Assembly: GCA_963731285.1 (NCBI GenBank)
Contig: CAVSUR010000009.1
Location: 399,798 to 463,797, forward strand
DNA: 64,000 nucleotides
From: CAVSUR01 sp963731285
Lineage (GTDB): Bacteria > Actinomycetota > Actinomycetes > Streptosporangiales > Streptosporangiaceae
Reading direction: 5' to 3'
The position numbers and the translations under genes are program-made. The notes under the pieces were generated by a model. It was not told the DNA's origin. It ran no database searches and saw nothing but the letters and a program-made list of their open reading frames with translations. Shown here piece by piece: positions 28,600 through 36,891 of the stretch. The stretch's first letter is position 1; every line of letters begins with the position of its first letter.

Positions 28600-29292
28600 G
28601 TGCAGAGTGGCTCGGAGGTGCTGACCCAGACGATCGCGGCAGGCGTTACCGCGCCCGGCTCGCCAGGCGGCGCGGACGGGGCGGAGGTGCGGGCGCTGCG
28701 CGAGCTGTGCCATGATCTCATCGAGCCGGCCTCGTCCATCAAGCTGCTGGCCCATGCGGCCAGCGCCGGCGCCGGCTCGGACCCCGTCATGAAGCAGCGA
28801 CTGCGGCTGATCGCCGCCGAGGCCAGGCGGATCGCCGATATCTGCGGGCAGATGCTCAACCGGCCGGGTCCCCTGGAGCCGATCCGGCTGGACGAGCTGA
28901 CCGAGGAGACGGTGGCGAGCGCCAGGCTGCGCTATCGCGGGGCCATTGACGTCGTCAGCGAGCCGGTGCTCCTGGGCATTCATCCGGCGGTGGTCGTGCG
29001 GATCCTGAACAACCTGCTGGCCAATGCCTGCCGGGCCGCGGGGGACGCCGGCCGGGTCCAGGTGGTGGTCGCCCAGGACGCGAATCTGGCCAGGCTTTCG
29101 GTCGCCGATACCGGCGGCGGCCTGCGGCCGGGGCCGCAGGGCCGGGCTTCGCTCGGCCTGGAGATCATCGGCAGCCTGGCCCTGGGCTGCGGGGGCTCTG
29201 TGCATCTGGGCGTCAGCGACTTCGGCGGACTCTGCGTGACCGTGATCCTGCCCTGTCCGCAGCCAGCTGACAGCGAGGTCGCGCCACGATGA
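28600..29292 (+). CDS. Sensor-less histidine kinase
   Basis: 230 residues with a phospho-acceptor region LRELCHDLIEPASSIKLLAH (His in the H-box), an N-box RILNNLLANACRAA and a G-box VADTGGGLRPG. There is no transmembrane segment and no input domain, so it must be cytosolic and read its signal through a partner protein. Its stop overlaps the next gene's start (ATGA), and that gene in turn overlaps a third (TGATG), so kinase and two response regulators are translated together. The start is GTG 28600 after a GGAGGGG run. Confidence 0.85.
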   Translation: MQSGSEVLTQTIAAGVTAPGSPGGADGAEVRALRELCHDLIEPASSIKLLAHAASAGAGSDPVMKQRLRLIAAEARRIADICGQMLNRPGPLEPIRLDELTEETVASARLRYRGAIDVVSEPVLLGIHPAVVVRILNNLLANACRAAGDAGRVQVVVAQDANLARLSVADTGGGLRPGPQGRASLGLEIIGSLALGCGGSVHLGVSDFGGLCVTVILPCPQPADSEVAPR

Positions 29293-29999
29293 GGATCGTC
29301 ATCGCTGACGCGCACCGGGTGTTCGCAGAGGCCCTGACTTTGCTGCTCAGAAGGGCCGGCCACGAGATCGTCGGCTGTGTGACCGGGCTGCGCCCGGCCG
29401 CCGCGGTCATCACCGCCGAGCAGGTAGATGCATGCGTCATGGACATCAGCCTGCCCGGTACCGCCGAGCCAGGCGCCCTCGAGCGTACCGTGCGGATCGC
29501 GCCGCGGACGGCCTTCGTCTTGCTGGCCGGGTCGCCGCATGCGCACGACCTGGAGGATGCCCTGGCCGCCGGGGTACGGGGCGCGGCACTCAAGAGCGAC
29601 GATTTCGTGGAGATCCTGCGGGTGCTGACCGGGGCCACGTCCAGCCGGGCGTCCAGCCGCGGGCCGGGCGGCGCGGTGCTGTCGATGGCCGCCCAGACCT
29701 GCCTGGGACAGCGCGGGCGGCCCCGGACGGCCGATGACCGGATGCAGTTCCTGACCCAGCGCGAGCGGGAGGCGCTGGCCCGGCTGGTCCGCGGCGAGAA
29801 CACGACAGCCATGGCCAAGTCCATGGGGGTGCGAGTTTCCACGGCCCGCTCGCACGTCGACGCGGTGCTGACCAAGCTCGGCGCGCACTCGCGGCTGGAG
29901 GCCGTCGCCTACGCGGTGCGCGAGCACCTCGTCGACCCGGACTGGCCGGCCGGCGCGCACGGCCTGGGCGCCGGCGGGTCACGTGCAATGGGTGACTGA
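29289..29999 (+). CDS. NarL/LuxR-type response regulator with degenerate acidic pair
   Basis: 236 residues: a receiver domain (RIVIADAHRVFAEALTLLL, phospho-acceptor Asp in DACVMDISLPG, Lys in GAALKSDD) and a C-terminal LuxR helix-turn-helix (FLTQREREALARLVRGENTT, then VSTARSHVDAVLTKLGAHSR). The usual Asp-Asp pair that holds magnesium reads Asp-Ala, and the switch Thr/Ser region reads LLAGSPHAHD, so phosphorylation may be weak or absent. It is second in the kinase operon. Confidence 0.88.
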   Translation: MRIVIADAHRVFAEALTLLLRRAGHEIVGCVTGLRPAAAVITAEQVDACVMDISLPGTAEPGALERTVRIAPRTAFVLLAGSPHAHDLEDALAAGVRGAALKSDDFVEILRVLTGATSSRASSRGPGGAVLSMAAQTCLGQRGRPRTADDRMQFLTQREREALARLVRGENTTAMAKSMGVRVSTARSHVDAVLTKLGAHSRLEAVAYAVREHLVDPDWPAGAHGLGAGGSRAMGD

Positions 30000-30643
30000 T
30001 GTCTGTCCGGCTGCTCATCGTCGATGATCACCGTGTTTTCGTGCAGGGTTTAGAGGCCGTGCTCGGCGCGGAGCCTGACTTCGAGCCGGAGGCGATCAGC
30101 CAGCCGGGGCACGTGCTCGGCGTGGCCGCCGCGCGGCCCCCGGATGTCGTGATCATGGACGTCCGGCTGGGCAAGGTCAGCGGCATTGACCTGACCCGTC
30201 AGCTGATGACGCTCGCAGCGCCGCCCGCCGTGGTCATGCTCACTGCCTACTCCGATGTCAGCACCGTTATCAGCGCCGTCCGGGCCGGCGCGGTGGGCTT
30301 CGTGTCCAAGGACGCCTCGGTCGAGCAGCTGGTCAGCGCCGTGCGCTCCGCCCTCGTGGGGGGAAGCTGGCTGCCGGCTGCGCTGCTGGCCCGGGTGCTC
30401 AGGGCCCACCCCGGGCCGGCCCAGGCGCCGCAGCTCAAGCTCATCGCCCAGCTCACCGCCCGGGAACGAGAGGTGCTAAGCCTCATGGTCAGCGGCCTGG
30501 ACCGGGCGGGCATCGCGGACCGGCTGTGCCAGTCGCCGAACACGGTCCGCACCCACATCCGCAACGTGACGGTCAAGCTCGGCTGTCACAGCGCGCTGGA
30601 GGCGGTGGCGATGGCCCTCAAGGCTGGCCTGCGTCCGGAGTGA
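29999..30643 (+). CDS. NarL/LuxR-type response regulator
   Basis: 214 residues with a canonical receiver (LLIVDDHRVFVQGLEAVLG, Asp in VVIMDVRLGKVSG, switch Thr in VVMLTAYSD, Lys in GFVSKDAS) and a LuxR-type DNA-binding end (LTAREREVLSLMVSGLDRA, NTVRTHIRNVTVKLGCHSA). It starts at ATG 29999 in a TGATG overlap with the previous regulator. Its 3' end overlaps the convergent exopolysaccharide operon by 26 bases. That operon is an obvious candidate target, by position only. Confidence 0.92.
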   Translation: MSVRLLIVDDHRVFVQGLEAVLGAEPDFEPEAISQPGHVLGVAAARPPDVVIMDVRLGKVSGIDLTRQLMTLAAPPAVVMLTAYSDVSTVISAVRAGAVGFVSKDASVEQLVSAVRSALVGGSWLPAALLARVLRAHPGPAQAPQLKLIAQLTAREREVLSLMVSGLDRAGIADRLCQSPNTVRTHIRNVTVKLGCHSALEAVAMALKAGLRPE

Positions 30644-32678
30644 CGGCAGCCAGGACCGGGACAGGCGCGGGCCGGGCCAGGTGGCTGATGACCGCGATCG
30701 TGCGGACCACGATGGCCAGGTCCGCCCAGAAGCCGCGCCGCCTGAGGTAGTCGAGGTCGATGGCCAGCTTGGGGTGCAGCTGGTAGCTGACGTAGTGCGC
30801 CTCGGGGTCGGCGGTGGCGTCCTCCTCGGCCTGGATCTCGGTGTAGAAGATCTGGCCGGGGCCGGTGAGGCCGGGACGGACCTCCAGGATCGGCAGCTCC
30901 TCCGGCTGGTAGCAGCGCAGGAAGCGGGGAACCTCCGGGCGCGGGCCGATCAGCGTCATGTCGCCGCGCACCACGTTCAGCAGCTGCGGCAGCTCGTCGA
31001 TCTTGGTTGCCCGCAGCAGCGCGCCGACCCGGGTAACCCGCGGATCGGCCCGCTCGGTGATCAGCGGGCCGGCCTGGTCGGCGCCGGACACCATCGACCG
31101 GAACTTGATCATCATGAAGGTCCAGCCGTCCTGCCCGGCCCGCTCCTGCCGGTAGAAGACCGGTCCGCGGCTGGTCAGCTTCACCGCCATGGCCGCGGCG
31201 AGCAGCACCGGTGACGCAACTGCGAGCGCGGCCAGCGCGACCGCGACATCCACGGCCCGCCGGGCCGGCGTGTCATGGCGCGGTCCGGCCAGCGCCTGGC
31301 GGCGGCCCGCGGCGGGCAGCCTCGCTCCGGGCCTGCCGGTGGGCCGCCGCCAGGGCCGCCCGGCCGCGGCGGCGCGGCCCGCGCCGGCCGGAGGCGCTAT
31401 CCGGCGGGCCAGCCGCCGGGCCAGCAAGGTGAGGGTGATCGTACTGGTGAGATAGGTGATCGCTGAGGTGATCGCGCCGCCCATCGCCCCGAGCCGGGGG
31501 ATCAGGATGATGTCGAGCGTCACCGTGATCACCGCGCCTACGCCCATGCCCACCGAGTTCAGCCCGGGCCTGCCGCAGCCGAGCAGGTAAGCGGACGCGA
31601 CCGCGGCCGCACCCTCAATCGTGAGGCCGATGATGATGACCTCCGCAGGCAGCACGGCGCCGCGGAATGCCGGCCCGTACAAGATAGGCAGCGCGATCCA
31701 CGTGACCACGGCCAGGAACGGCGACATGGCCAGGGTCAGCGCCGTCGCCCGCGGCAGCAGCTTGCGGGCCTCGGCGGTCGCCTGCGGCGGCCCGAGCCGC
31801 GCGAACCGGGGGTAGAGCACGTAGTTGAGCGCGGTCGGCACCAGCCGCATCAGCTCGGCGAACTTAGAGGCGATGGCATAGATGCCGGTGACGGCGGGCC
31901 CGGCCAGGGCACCGAGCAAGATGAAGTCGAACCGCAGGTTCATCAGCCACAGCAGGTTGCCGAGCTGGCCGCGGCCGCCGAAGGCGGCGATCCGCCCGGC
32001 CAGCCGGACCGAGGGCCTGCCCCACCCCGTGAAGAACCGGCGCCGCTGCAGCCGCGCCAGACCGGTCAGGGTGGCCAGGGTTCCCGAGATCAGCAGGGAC
32101 AAGATGACGGTGGCGATCCCGTGGTTGCCATGGACGAAGATCACGACGGGGTAGACGAAGACGAACCACAGCTCCTCGAAGACGATGACCAGGTTGGCCC
32201 CGGTGATGTCGCCGCTGCCCTGGCAGCAGCCCTTGGCCGTGACCGTGCCGAGCTGGGTGATGACCAGGATGCCCGCGATCACGACCAGCCGCAGCGGCAT
32301 CTGCCTGAAGAACAGCGCGTGAAAGGGCAGCGCGCAGGCCAGCCAGGCCGCGGTGGCCACCGCGGCGCCCGCCACGGTCATCAGGGCGAGCGTGGGCCGC
32401 AGCTGCCTGTCCTGGCTGTCCGGCCCGGCCAGGAAATAAGCCGAGGCGGTAGGCAGCCCGCAGGACAGGATCACCCCGAACAGCCATGGCAGCACCCGGA
32501 TCAGCGCGTACTCGCCGACCACCGCCGGGCCGCCGGCCCGCGCGATCATGAGGCTGGCCAGCGATACCGCGGCCAGCGCGCCGCCCTGCGCCCCCAGGTT
32601 CGTCACGGCGTGCCGGGACAGCAGCCCGTAGCCGCGTGTCTCGCGGTGTGGTGTGCTAGCCCTCGTCCGGACTGTCAC
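30618..32678 (-). CDS. Wzx-type flippase fused to a phosphoglycosyl transferase
   Basis: Last gene of the ten-gene operon. Residues 1-450 form a MOP-superfamily polysaccharide flippase with many membrane segments (ALIRVLPWLFGVILSCGLP, LVVIAGILVITQLGTVTA, VTGIYAIASKFAELMRLVP). An Ala/Arg/Gly/Pro linker of about 50 residues follows. The rest is a bacterial sugar transferase (PF02397 type): a membrane helix, then RGPVFYRQERAGQDGWTFMM, FRSMVSGADQAG, TKIDELPQLLNVVRGDMTLI and GPRPEVP. It would transfer a sugar-1-phosphate to undecaprenyl phosphate. GTG 32678 overlaps the upstream stop (GTGA). The fusion may be real or may come from an indel in the linker. Confidence 0.88.
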   Translation of the reverse strand: MTVRTRASTPHRETRGYGLLSRHAVTNLGAQGGALAAVSLASLMIARAGGPAVVGEYALIRVLPWLFGVILSCGLPTASAYFLAGPDSQDRQLRPTLALMTVAGAAVATAAWLACALPFHALFFRQMPLRLVVIAGILVITQLGTVTAKGCCQGSGDITGANLVIVFEELWFVFVYPVVIFVHGNHGIATVILSLLISGTLATLTGLARLQRRRFFTGWGRPSVRLAGRIAAFGGRGQLGNLLWLMNLRFDFILLGALAGPAVTGIYAIASKFAELMRLVPTALNYVLYPRFARLGPPQATAEARKLLPRATALTLAMSPFLAVVTWIALPILYGPAFRGAVLPAEVIIIGLTIEGAAAVASAYLLGCGRPGLNSVGMGVGAVITVTLDIILIPRLGAMGGAITSAITYLTSTITLTLLARRLARRIAPPAGAGRAAAAGRPWRRPTGRPGARLPAAGRRQALAGPRHDTPARRAVDVAVALAALAVASPVLLAAAMAVKLTSRGPVFYRQERAGQDGWTFMMIKFRSMVSGADQAGPLITERADPRVTRVGALLRATKIDELPQLLNVVRGDMTLIGPRPEVPRFLRCYQPEELPILEVRPGLTGPGQIFYTEIQAEEDATADPEAHYVSYQLHPKLAIDLDYLRRRGFWADLAIVVRTIAVISHLARPAPVPVLAAVTPDAGQP

Positions 32679-33985
32679 CTGGCGCGCCTCGCATCCTTGC
32701 CCAAGATCGCCACGATGGCGAGCAATGCCCACAGGAAGCGGAAGTGCAGGACCTCCTCGTAGAAGGAGTTGACCGACAGCGCCAGCAGCCCGGCCACCAG
32801 CCCGGCCGGCTTCGGCACCGCGGCCGCGTACCGGGCCGAAAGCGGCCGCCGCAGGGTCGGCCCGGCTCTGGAGATGGCGGAGCCGACGAGCAGCAGCAGC
32901 CCCAGCAGGCCGATCACGCCGCGCTCGACCAGGAGCGCGAGGTAGTCGTCGTGCGCCTCGTTCGCGTACGGGTACAGCCACAGCGTCAGCAGCGGCTTAG
33001 TGCTGGCCGGACCGAGGCCGAGGATGCCGTCACTGCGCTGGAACAGCTGCCCGGTCTCGGTGATCAGTTCGCTGCGCTCGGAGCTGCTCTGCGCGCTGCG
33101 GCCGACCGAATTGACCAGCAGCGCCTGGTTGCTGGTGGCGGCCCAGGTGCGGATCGAGCTCAGCGGGAAGGCCGTGAAGAATCCGCCCGTCAGCAGGCCG
33201 ACGACCATAGCCGTCACTACCACGCCGGGCCAGCCGCGCTTCTTGTAGCACCTGACCAGCACCAGGAAGAAGACGCCGACCAGGCACGCCAGGGTGCCGC
33301 CATTGGACTCGGTCAGGGCCAGCGCCCACGCCAGCATGATGTAGCCGATGATCCGCATCCACCGCTTGCCCGGCGTCTGGGCGGCGTAGACCACGAAGAT
33401 CGTGGCGTCCCAGTAGGTGGAGGCGTAGTTCGGGTCGCCGAAGGTGAACAGGACCCGGTTGCCCTCAGCGGCCTGCAGGCCCTCCAGCACGGTGATGTGG
33501 CCCAGCCAGGCCGTGATTACCACGCCCGCCCAGAAGATCCCCGACCAGCTCCAGGCGGCCAGCGCCACCCGCAGCGCGCGCGGGGCGGTGAGCACGTTGA
33601 CGACCGTCGTGCACCACGCGAACAGCAGGATGTCATCGGCCAGCGCCAGCAGCGAGGTGCCGGGCAGCGGGCCGGCCAGACCGGACGCGGCACCAGCGGC
33701 GATCATGATGATCACCGGGATCCAGTAGGGGGCGCGCAGCTTGCGGTGCGCGCCGGTGGCCCAGAACGCCGCGGTGACGATCGATGCCAGGGTGAGAACG
33801 TCCACCGGCGAGCTGTTCCCCGGCCCGGCCGGGTGCAGGATCGGCTGGAAGATGAACGCCGCGGTCACCGTGAGCATCGCAGCCCGGGCCGATGTCCCGC
33901 GCCGCGGGCCCGGGCTGCCGACCGGCTCGAGCACGGGGCTCGGCCCGCTGTCCCGGTGCAGCGCCCGCTCCAGGGTGGTGGTCAC
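32675..33985 (-). CDS. O-antigen ligase / polymerase-like membrane protein
   Basis: 436 residues with about ten to twelve hydrophobic segments and the large periplasmic loop typical of the O-antigen ligase (Wzy/WaaL) family, including FTFGDPNYASTYWDATIF, LLTLWLYPYANEAHDDYLAL and LLVERGVIGLLGLLLLVG. The His-Asp in NEAHDDYLAL matches the ligase motif. It probably polymerises or ligates the exopolysaccharide repeat outside the membrane. It has GTGA overlaps at both ends with its operon neighbours. Confidence 0.85.
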   Translation of the reverse strand: MTTTLERALHRDSGPSPVLEPVGSPGPRRGTSARAAMLTVTAAFIFQPILHPAGPGNSSPVDVLTLASIVTAAFWATGAHRKLRAPYWIPVIIMIAAGAASGLAGPLPGTSLLALADDILLFAWCTTVVNVLTAPRALRVALAAWSWSGIFWAGVVITAWLGHITVLEGLQAAEGNRVLFTFGDPNYASTYWDATIFVVYAAQTPGKRWMRIIGYIMLAWALALTESNGGTLACLVGVFFLVLVRCYKKRGWPGVVVTAMVVGLLTGGFFTAFPLSSIRTWAATSNQALLVNSVGRSAQSSSERSELITETGQLFQRSDGILGLGPASTKPLLTLWLYPYANEAHDDYLALLVERGVIGLLGLLLLVGSAISRAGPTLRRPLSARYAAAVPKPAGLVAGLLALSVNSFYEEVLHFRFLWALLAIVAILGKDARRAR

Positions 33986-34995
33986 GGGCGGTCTCCCGTC
34001 CCGCCCAGCCGGCGCAGCAGCAGCAGGTGATGCCGGGCGAACTCGGGATGATCGGCCTCCGCAGCGATGCAGGCGATCTCGGCCAGGACGACATCCCGCC
34101 AGCGATCCGCGGGCACGCCAAGCCGCTTCAGGCCGTCGATGACGAAACCGCGCGCCAGGTCGGGGTACCAGCCGGTGCCGCTGACGGCATACTCGATGCC
34201 CGCGCCCCACGGCCCGGCCCGCAGCCCCGAATGGCCGGCCACCCGGCGGCCGGCCCGGGTATGCCGGTCCAGGTAGAGCGAGTAGCTGATCATGAACCGG
34301 GCCAGGTCGCGGGTGGGCGGCCCGTCCGGCCGGGAGCACTCCCAGTCGATAACCCCGCGTACCCGGCCGCCGGCCAGCAGTAGGTTGCCGGGCCAGAAGT
34401 CACCGTGCAGCACTACTTGTGGCACCTGATGCCCGGCCAGCCGGGCGCGCACCGCCGCCAGCCGGCTGAGATCGTCCGCCAGGTCAGGCTCGGCGGCGAA
34501 CCGCCGGGCGAGAACCTCGGCCGCGGTGCCGAGCGCATCGGCCAGCTCGCCGCGGCCGCGCGCGGTGCGGTGCTGCAGCTCGGCCAGCCACTGCCCGGCG
34601 GCATCGAAGTCGGCCCGCACCGCAGCCGGGTGCGCGGTGTGCCGCCAGGTGTGGTAGGCGGCGAGCATGACCTGCCCCGGCAGCGCGGTGGTCACCAGCA
34701 CCGGGCGGCCGCCATGCTCGGCGATCGACACGACCCGCGGGATCGTGCCGCCGATCGGGCCAAGCTCGCGCCGGCCGACATGCGCCAGCCTGCCTGCCTC
34801 GCGCTGCACGCTGCGCTCCGCGGCGTCGGTGGTGGGCACCTTCGCCACATAGCCGGGCAGGTCCTCGCCCGGGCGGAACAGAAGCACCGTGACTTTGGCG
34901 TTCGGGTCCTTGGACATGGCCAGGCAGACGACCCGCCCGTCCGCCTCGTCGACGAGGTCGGCCAGCGTCCGGCGGTCGGCAAGGGCGGCGGTCAT
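33982..34995 (-). CDS. Aminoglycoside-phosphotransferase-fold kinase of the polysaccharide operon
   Basis: 337 residues of the APH/choline-kinase fold: nucleotide lobe VTVLLFRPGEDLPGYVAKVP, the Brenner motif VVLHGDFWPGNLLLAGGRV and the metal-binding VIDWECSRPDGPPTRDLARF. It starts ATG 34995 overlapping the preceding stop (ATGA). Its place in an exopolysaccharide operon argues for phosphorylation of a sugar or lipid-linked intermediate, not antibiotic resistance. The substrate is unknown. Confidence 0.82.
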   Translation of the reverse strand: MTAALADRRTLADLVDEADGRVVCLAMSKDPNAKVTVLLFRPGEDLPGYVAKVPTTDAAERSVQREAGRLAHVGRRELGPIGGTIPRVVSIAEHGGRPVLVTTALPGQVMLAAYHTWRHTAHPAAVRADFDAAGQWLAELQHRTARGRGELADALGTAAEVLARRFAAEPDLADDLSRLAAVRARLAGHQVPQVVLHGDFWPGNLLLAGGRVRGVIDWECSRPDGPPTRDLARFMISYSLYLDRHTRAGRRVAGHSGLRAGPWGAGIEYAVSGTGWYPDLARGFVIDGLKRLGVPADRWRDVVLAEIACIAAEADHPEFARHHLLLLRRLGGTGDRP

Positions 34996-35423
34996 CGCGG
35001 TCTCCCGACCAGCACCACGCCGCCGCCCCGCAGTGCCGCCGCCAGCATCCAGGCCGGCCGCAGCCGGAGCAGCCGCAGCCCGGCGGTGATCGCCAGGCTG
35101 CCCGCCGGGCCGGTTCCCGGGGGGACGGACAGCACCGCGTCGGCGACGTAACGCAAGATCGCCGGATCCTGGCTGGCGATCACCATCGGATGGCGCCGGG
35201 AGGGAACGGCCGCATAAGCCCGCAGTCCCGCCGGGCCGGGCGGTCCCGCACCGCGGCGCAGTGCCCACGGCGATGCCGCGGCCGCCAGGCTCGCGCCCGC
35301 CGCCTGCCCGGCCAGGGCGCGGCGCAGCCGGCGCGCGGTGCTCCCGCGGCGCGGCGGCAGCCACCCGGTCCCGGCGGGCAGTAGCGCGCTCCAGGCAGCT
35401 GATTCCCCGGCGGATGGGCTCAT
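34992..35423 (-). CDS. Hypothetical protein of the polysaccharide operon
   Basis: 143 residues, ATG 35423, overlapping its neighbours on both sides (ATGA at each junction), so it is certainly translated with them. Arg/Ala-rich N-terminal half; C-terminal half with an ordered look (HPMVIASQDPAILRYVADAV and a hydrophobic WMLAAALRGGGVVLVG). No family recognised. It always being read between the RtcB-like and kinase genes suggests a small partner or adaptor of one of them. Confidence 0.62.
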   Translation of the reverse strand: MSPSAGESAAWSALLPAGTGWLPPRRGSTARRLRRALAGQAAGASLAAAASPWALRRGAGPPGPAGLRAYAAVPSRRHPMVIASQDPAILRYVADAVLSVPPGTGPAGSLAITAGLRLLRLRPAWMLAAALRGGGVVLVGRPR

Positions 35424-36865
35424 GACAGCACGGCGAAGGGCCTCAGCCGGGCGACCGGCCGGACGATCTCGTGACCGGTGAGAATGCCCAGGGCCTCGTT
35501 GACGCCCTGGTCGTCGAGCTGCGGCACCTCCTGCGGCGCGGCCCCGTTGTAGCGGTAGCGCGCGGTTGTCCGGCCTTTCGGGTCGGGCCCGGACCGGCCG
35601 GACTCCTCGAACGCCTTGATCAGCGTGCCGGAGCCGTGGCAGGCCGAGTACAGGCTGCGGTGCGCCCGGGCCGCGGGGACGCACACATACGACGAGGTCC
35701 TGTTGGTGCCCGGCAGCAGCAGCGGCTGCCCGGTCTGCGCGAAGGCAGGATGACCAGCCAGCATCTCGGCGGGGAAGGCACGGCAGGAGTTGTGGCGGTG
35801 CACGAACGCGGGCTTGCCGCCGACGTCCTCCTGGTATACCGAGTTGTGCGGTGAGTCGACCACCAGCCGGGTCGTCGTGCCGAGCGCGGCAGCGGCCATC
35901 TGGCGGAGCGCGGCGTAGGTAGCCATCCGGTAGGCAAAGCCATAGTTCATCGCCAGCCGGGTGGCCAGCAGTGCCCGGCGGCCGTCGGCGTCATCCATCG
36001 GGATGGACGGGCAGCCGTCGGCGAAGTAGGCCGCCATCCGGCTGGCCACCTGAGCCCGGGACCGTGCCGTCAGCAGGTGGCTGAGCGGCTTCTGCACCGC
36101 CATCTCGGCGTGCAGCATCCGGGAGCCCGCCTTGCGACGGGCGTACAGGGCGCCCAGCTGGCCGGTCAGCACGCCGCCGCCGTTGTGGAACTGCAGGGTG
36201 ACCTGGCCGGCGTGCAGGCCAAGCTGGTCGGCGGCCTCGTGATCGAAGATCTCCTCGACCTCCTGGAGCTCCAGGAAGTGCGTGCTCGGACCGATCGTGG
36301 CGAACCGCAGCCTGCTCATCTGGACCACCAGCCAGGGCAGGTCCTTGCGCGCCTGCCGGGCCCCGCCGAGTTCCTCGATGTCCAGCCGTCCTCGTTCCTC
36401 GACGCGGTCGAGCTCGGCTTCGGACAGGTCGTAGCGCTCGGCGGCGAAGTCAGCGCCCTGCACCGCGGCACGCAGCACCTCCGCGTAGCTCAGGTCCCGC
36501 CGCCAGTCCGGCGGGCTGGGGAAGCGCTCGGCCACCTGGCGGTAGAACTCGGTGACCGCCGCCGCGGACGGCCGGTCGGTGTCCATCGTGACCAGGGCCA
36601 TGCCGCAGTTCAGCGCGGCGTCGGTCAGCGCGGGCCGGATCGCGCCCTGGGTGGCGACCGCGATGCTGGAGGGCATCTCGGACTTGCTCTTGTGGCAGAA
36701 GTCGGGCAGCACGACCGGCGGAGCCGCCAGGTCGGCGGTCGCGGTGCCCTCGCCGAGCCGCCCGATCAGGCCCTCGTCAGCCGGCATGGCGGCGCTGTCG
36801 AACACCGTGTACTGGCTGCCGCCGAGATCGCGCGGCGCCGGTCCGGTCAGGACATCTATTTCCAT
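35420..36865 (-). CDS. Divergent RtcB-like (RNA ligase fold) protein in a polysaccharide operon
   Basis: 481 residues, the length of archaeal RtcB. Conserved RtcB landmarks are recognisable in order: NCGM (87, in place of D-x-G-C-G-M), THFLEL (His196), QFHNGG (His227), SPHNSVYQED (His340), VHRHNSCRAFPAEM, LPGTNRTSSYVCV, and ACHGSG (His410, where RtcB is guanylylated). Two metal ligands differ: the Asp of the first motif is Ala, and the Asn before His196 is Thr. RtcB normally joins RNA ends using GTP and Mn2+. Nothing in this operon concerns RNA, so a changed substrate is likely. ATG 36865 follows GGAAAGGA; the stop overlaps the next gene (ATGA). Confidence 0.76.
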   Translation of the reverse strand: MEIDVLTGPAPRDLGGSQYTVFDSAAMPADEGLIGRLGEGTATADLAAPPVVLPDFCHKSKSEMPSSIAVATQGAIRPALTDAALNCGMALVTMDTDRPSAAAVTEFYRQVAERFPSPPDWRRDLSYAEVLRAAVQGADFAAERYDLSEAELDRVEERGRLDIEELGGARQARKDLPWLVVQMSRLRFATIGPSTHFLELQEVEEIFDHEAADQLGLHAGQVTLQFHNGGGVLTGQLGALYARRKAGSRMLHAEMAVQKPLSHLLTARSRAQVASRMAAYFADGCPSIPMDDADGRRALLATRLAMNYGFAYRMATYAALRQMAAAALGTTTRLVVDSPHNSVYQEDVGGKPAFVHRHNSCRAFPAEMLAGHPAFAQTGQPLLLPGTNRTSSYVCVPAARAHRSLYSACHGSGTLIKAFEESGRSGPDPKGRTTARYRYNGAAPQEVPQLDDQGVNEALGILTGHEIVRPVARLRPFAVLS

Positions 36866-36891
36866 CTCGTTCCTTTCCGGAGCGGTGCCGG

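Noticed and set aside
32679..32981. N-terminal extension of the flippase-transferase ORF
   Set aside because: The extra 100 residues are the shadow of the ligase gene in another frame; GTG 32678 with a GTGA overlap is the proper start.
33982..34995. APH-fold protein as an antibiotic-resistance gene
   Set aside because: It is translationally coupled inside a polysaccharide operon; the fold is shared by many sugar and lipid kinases.
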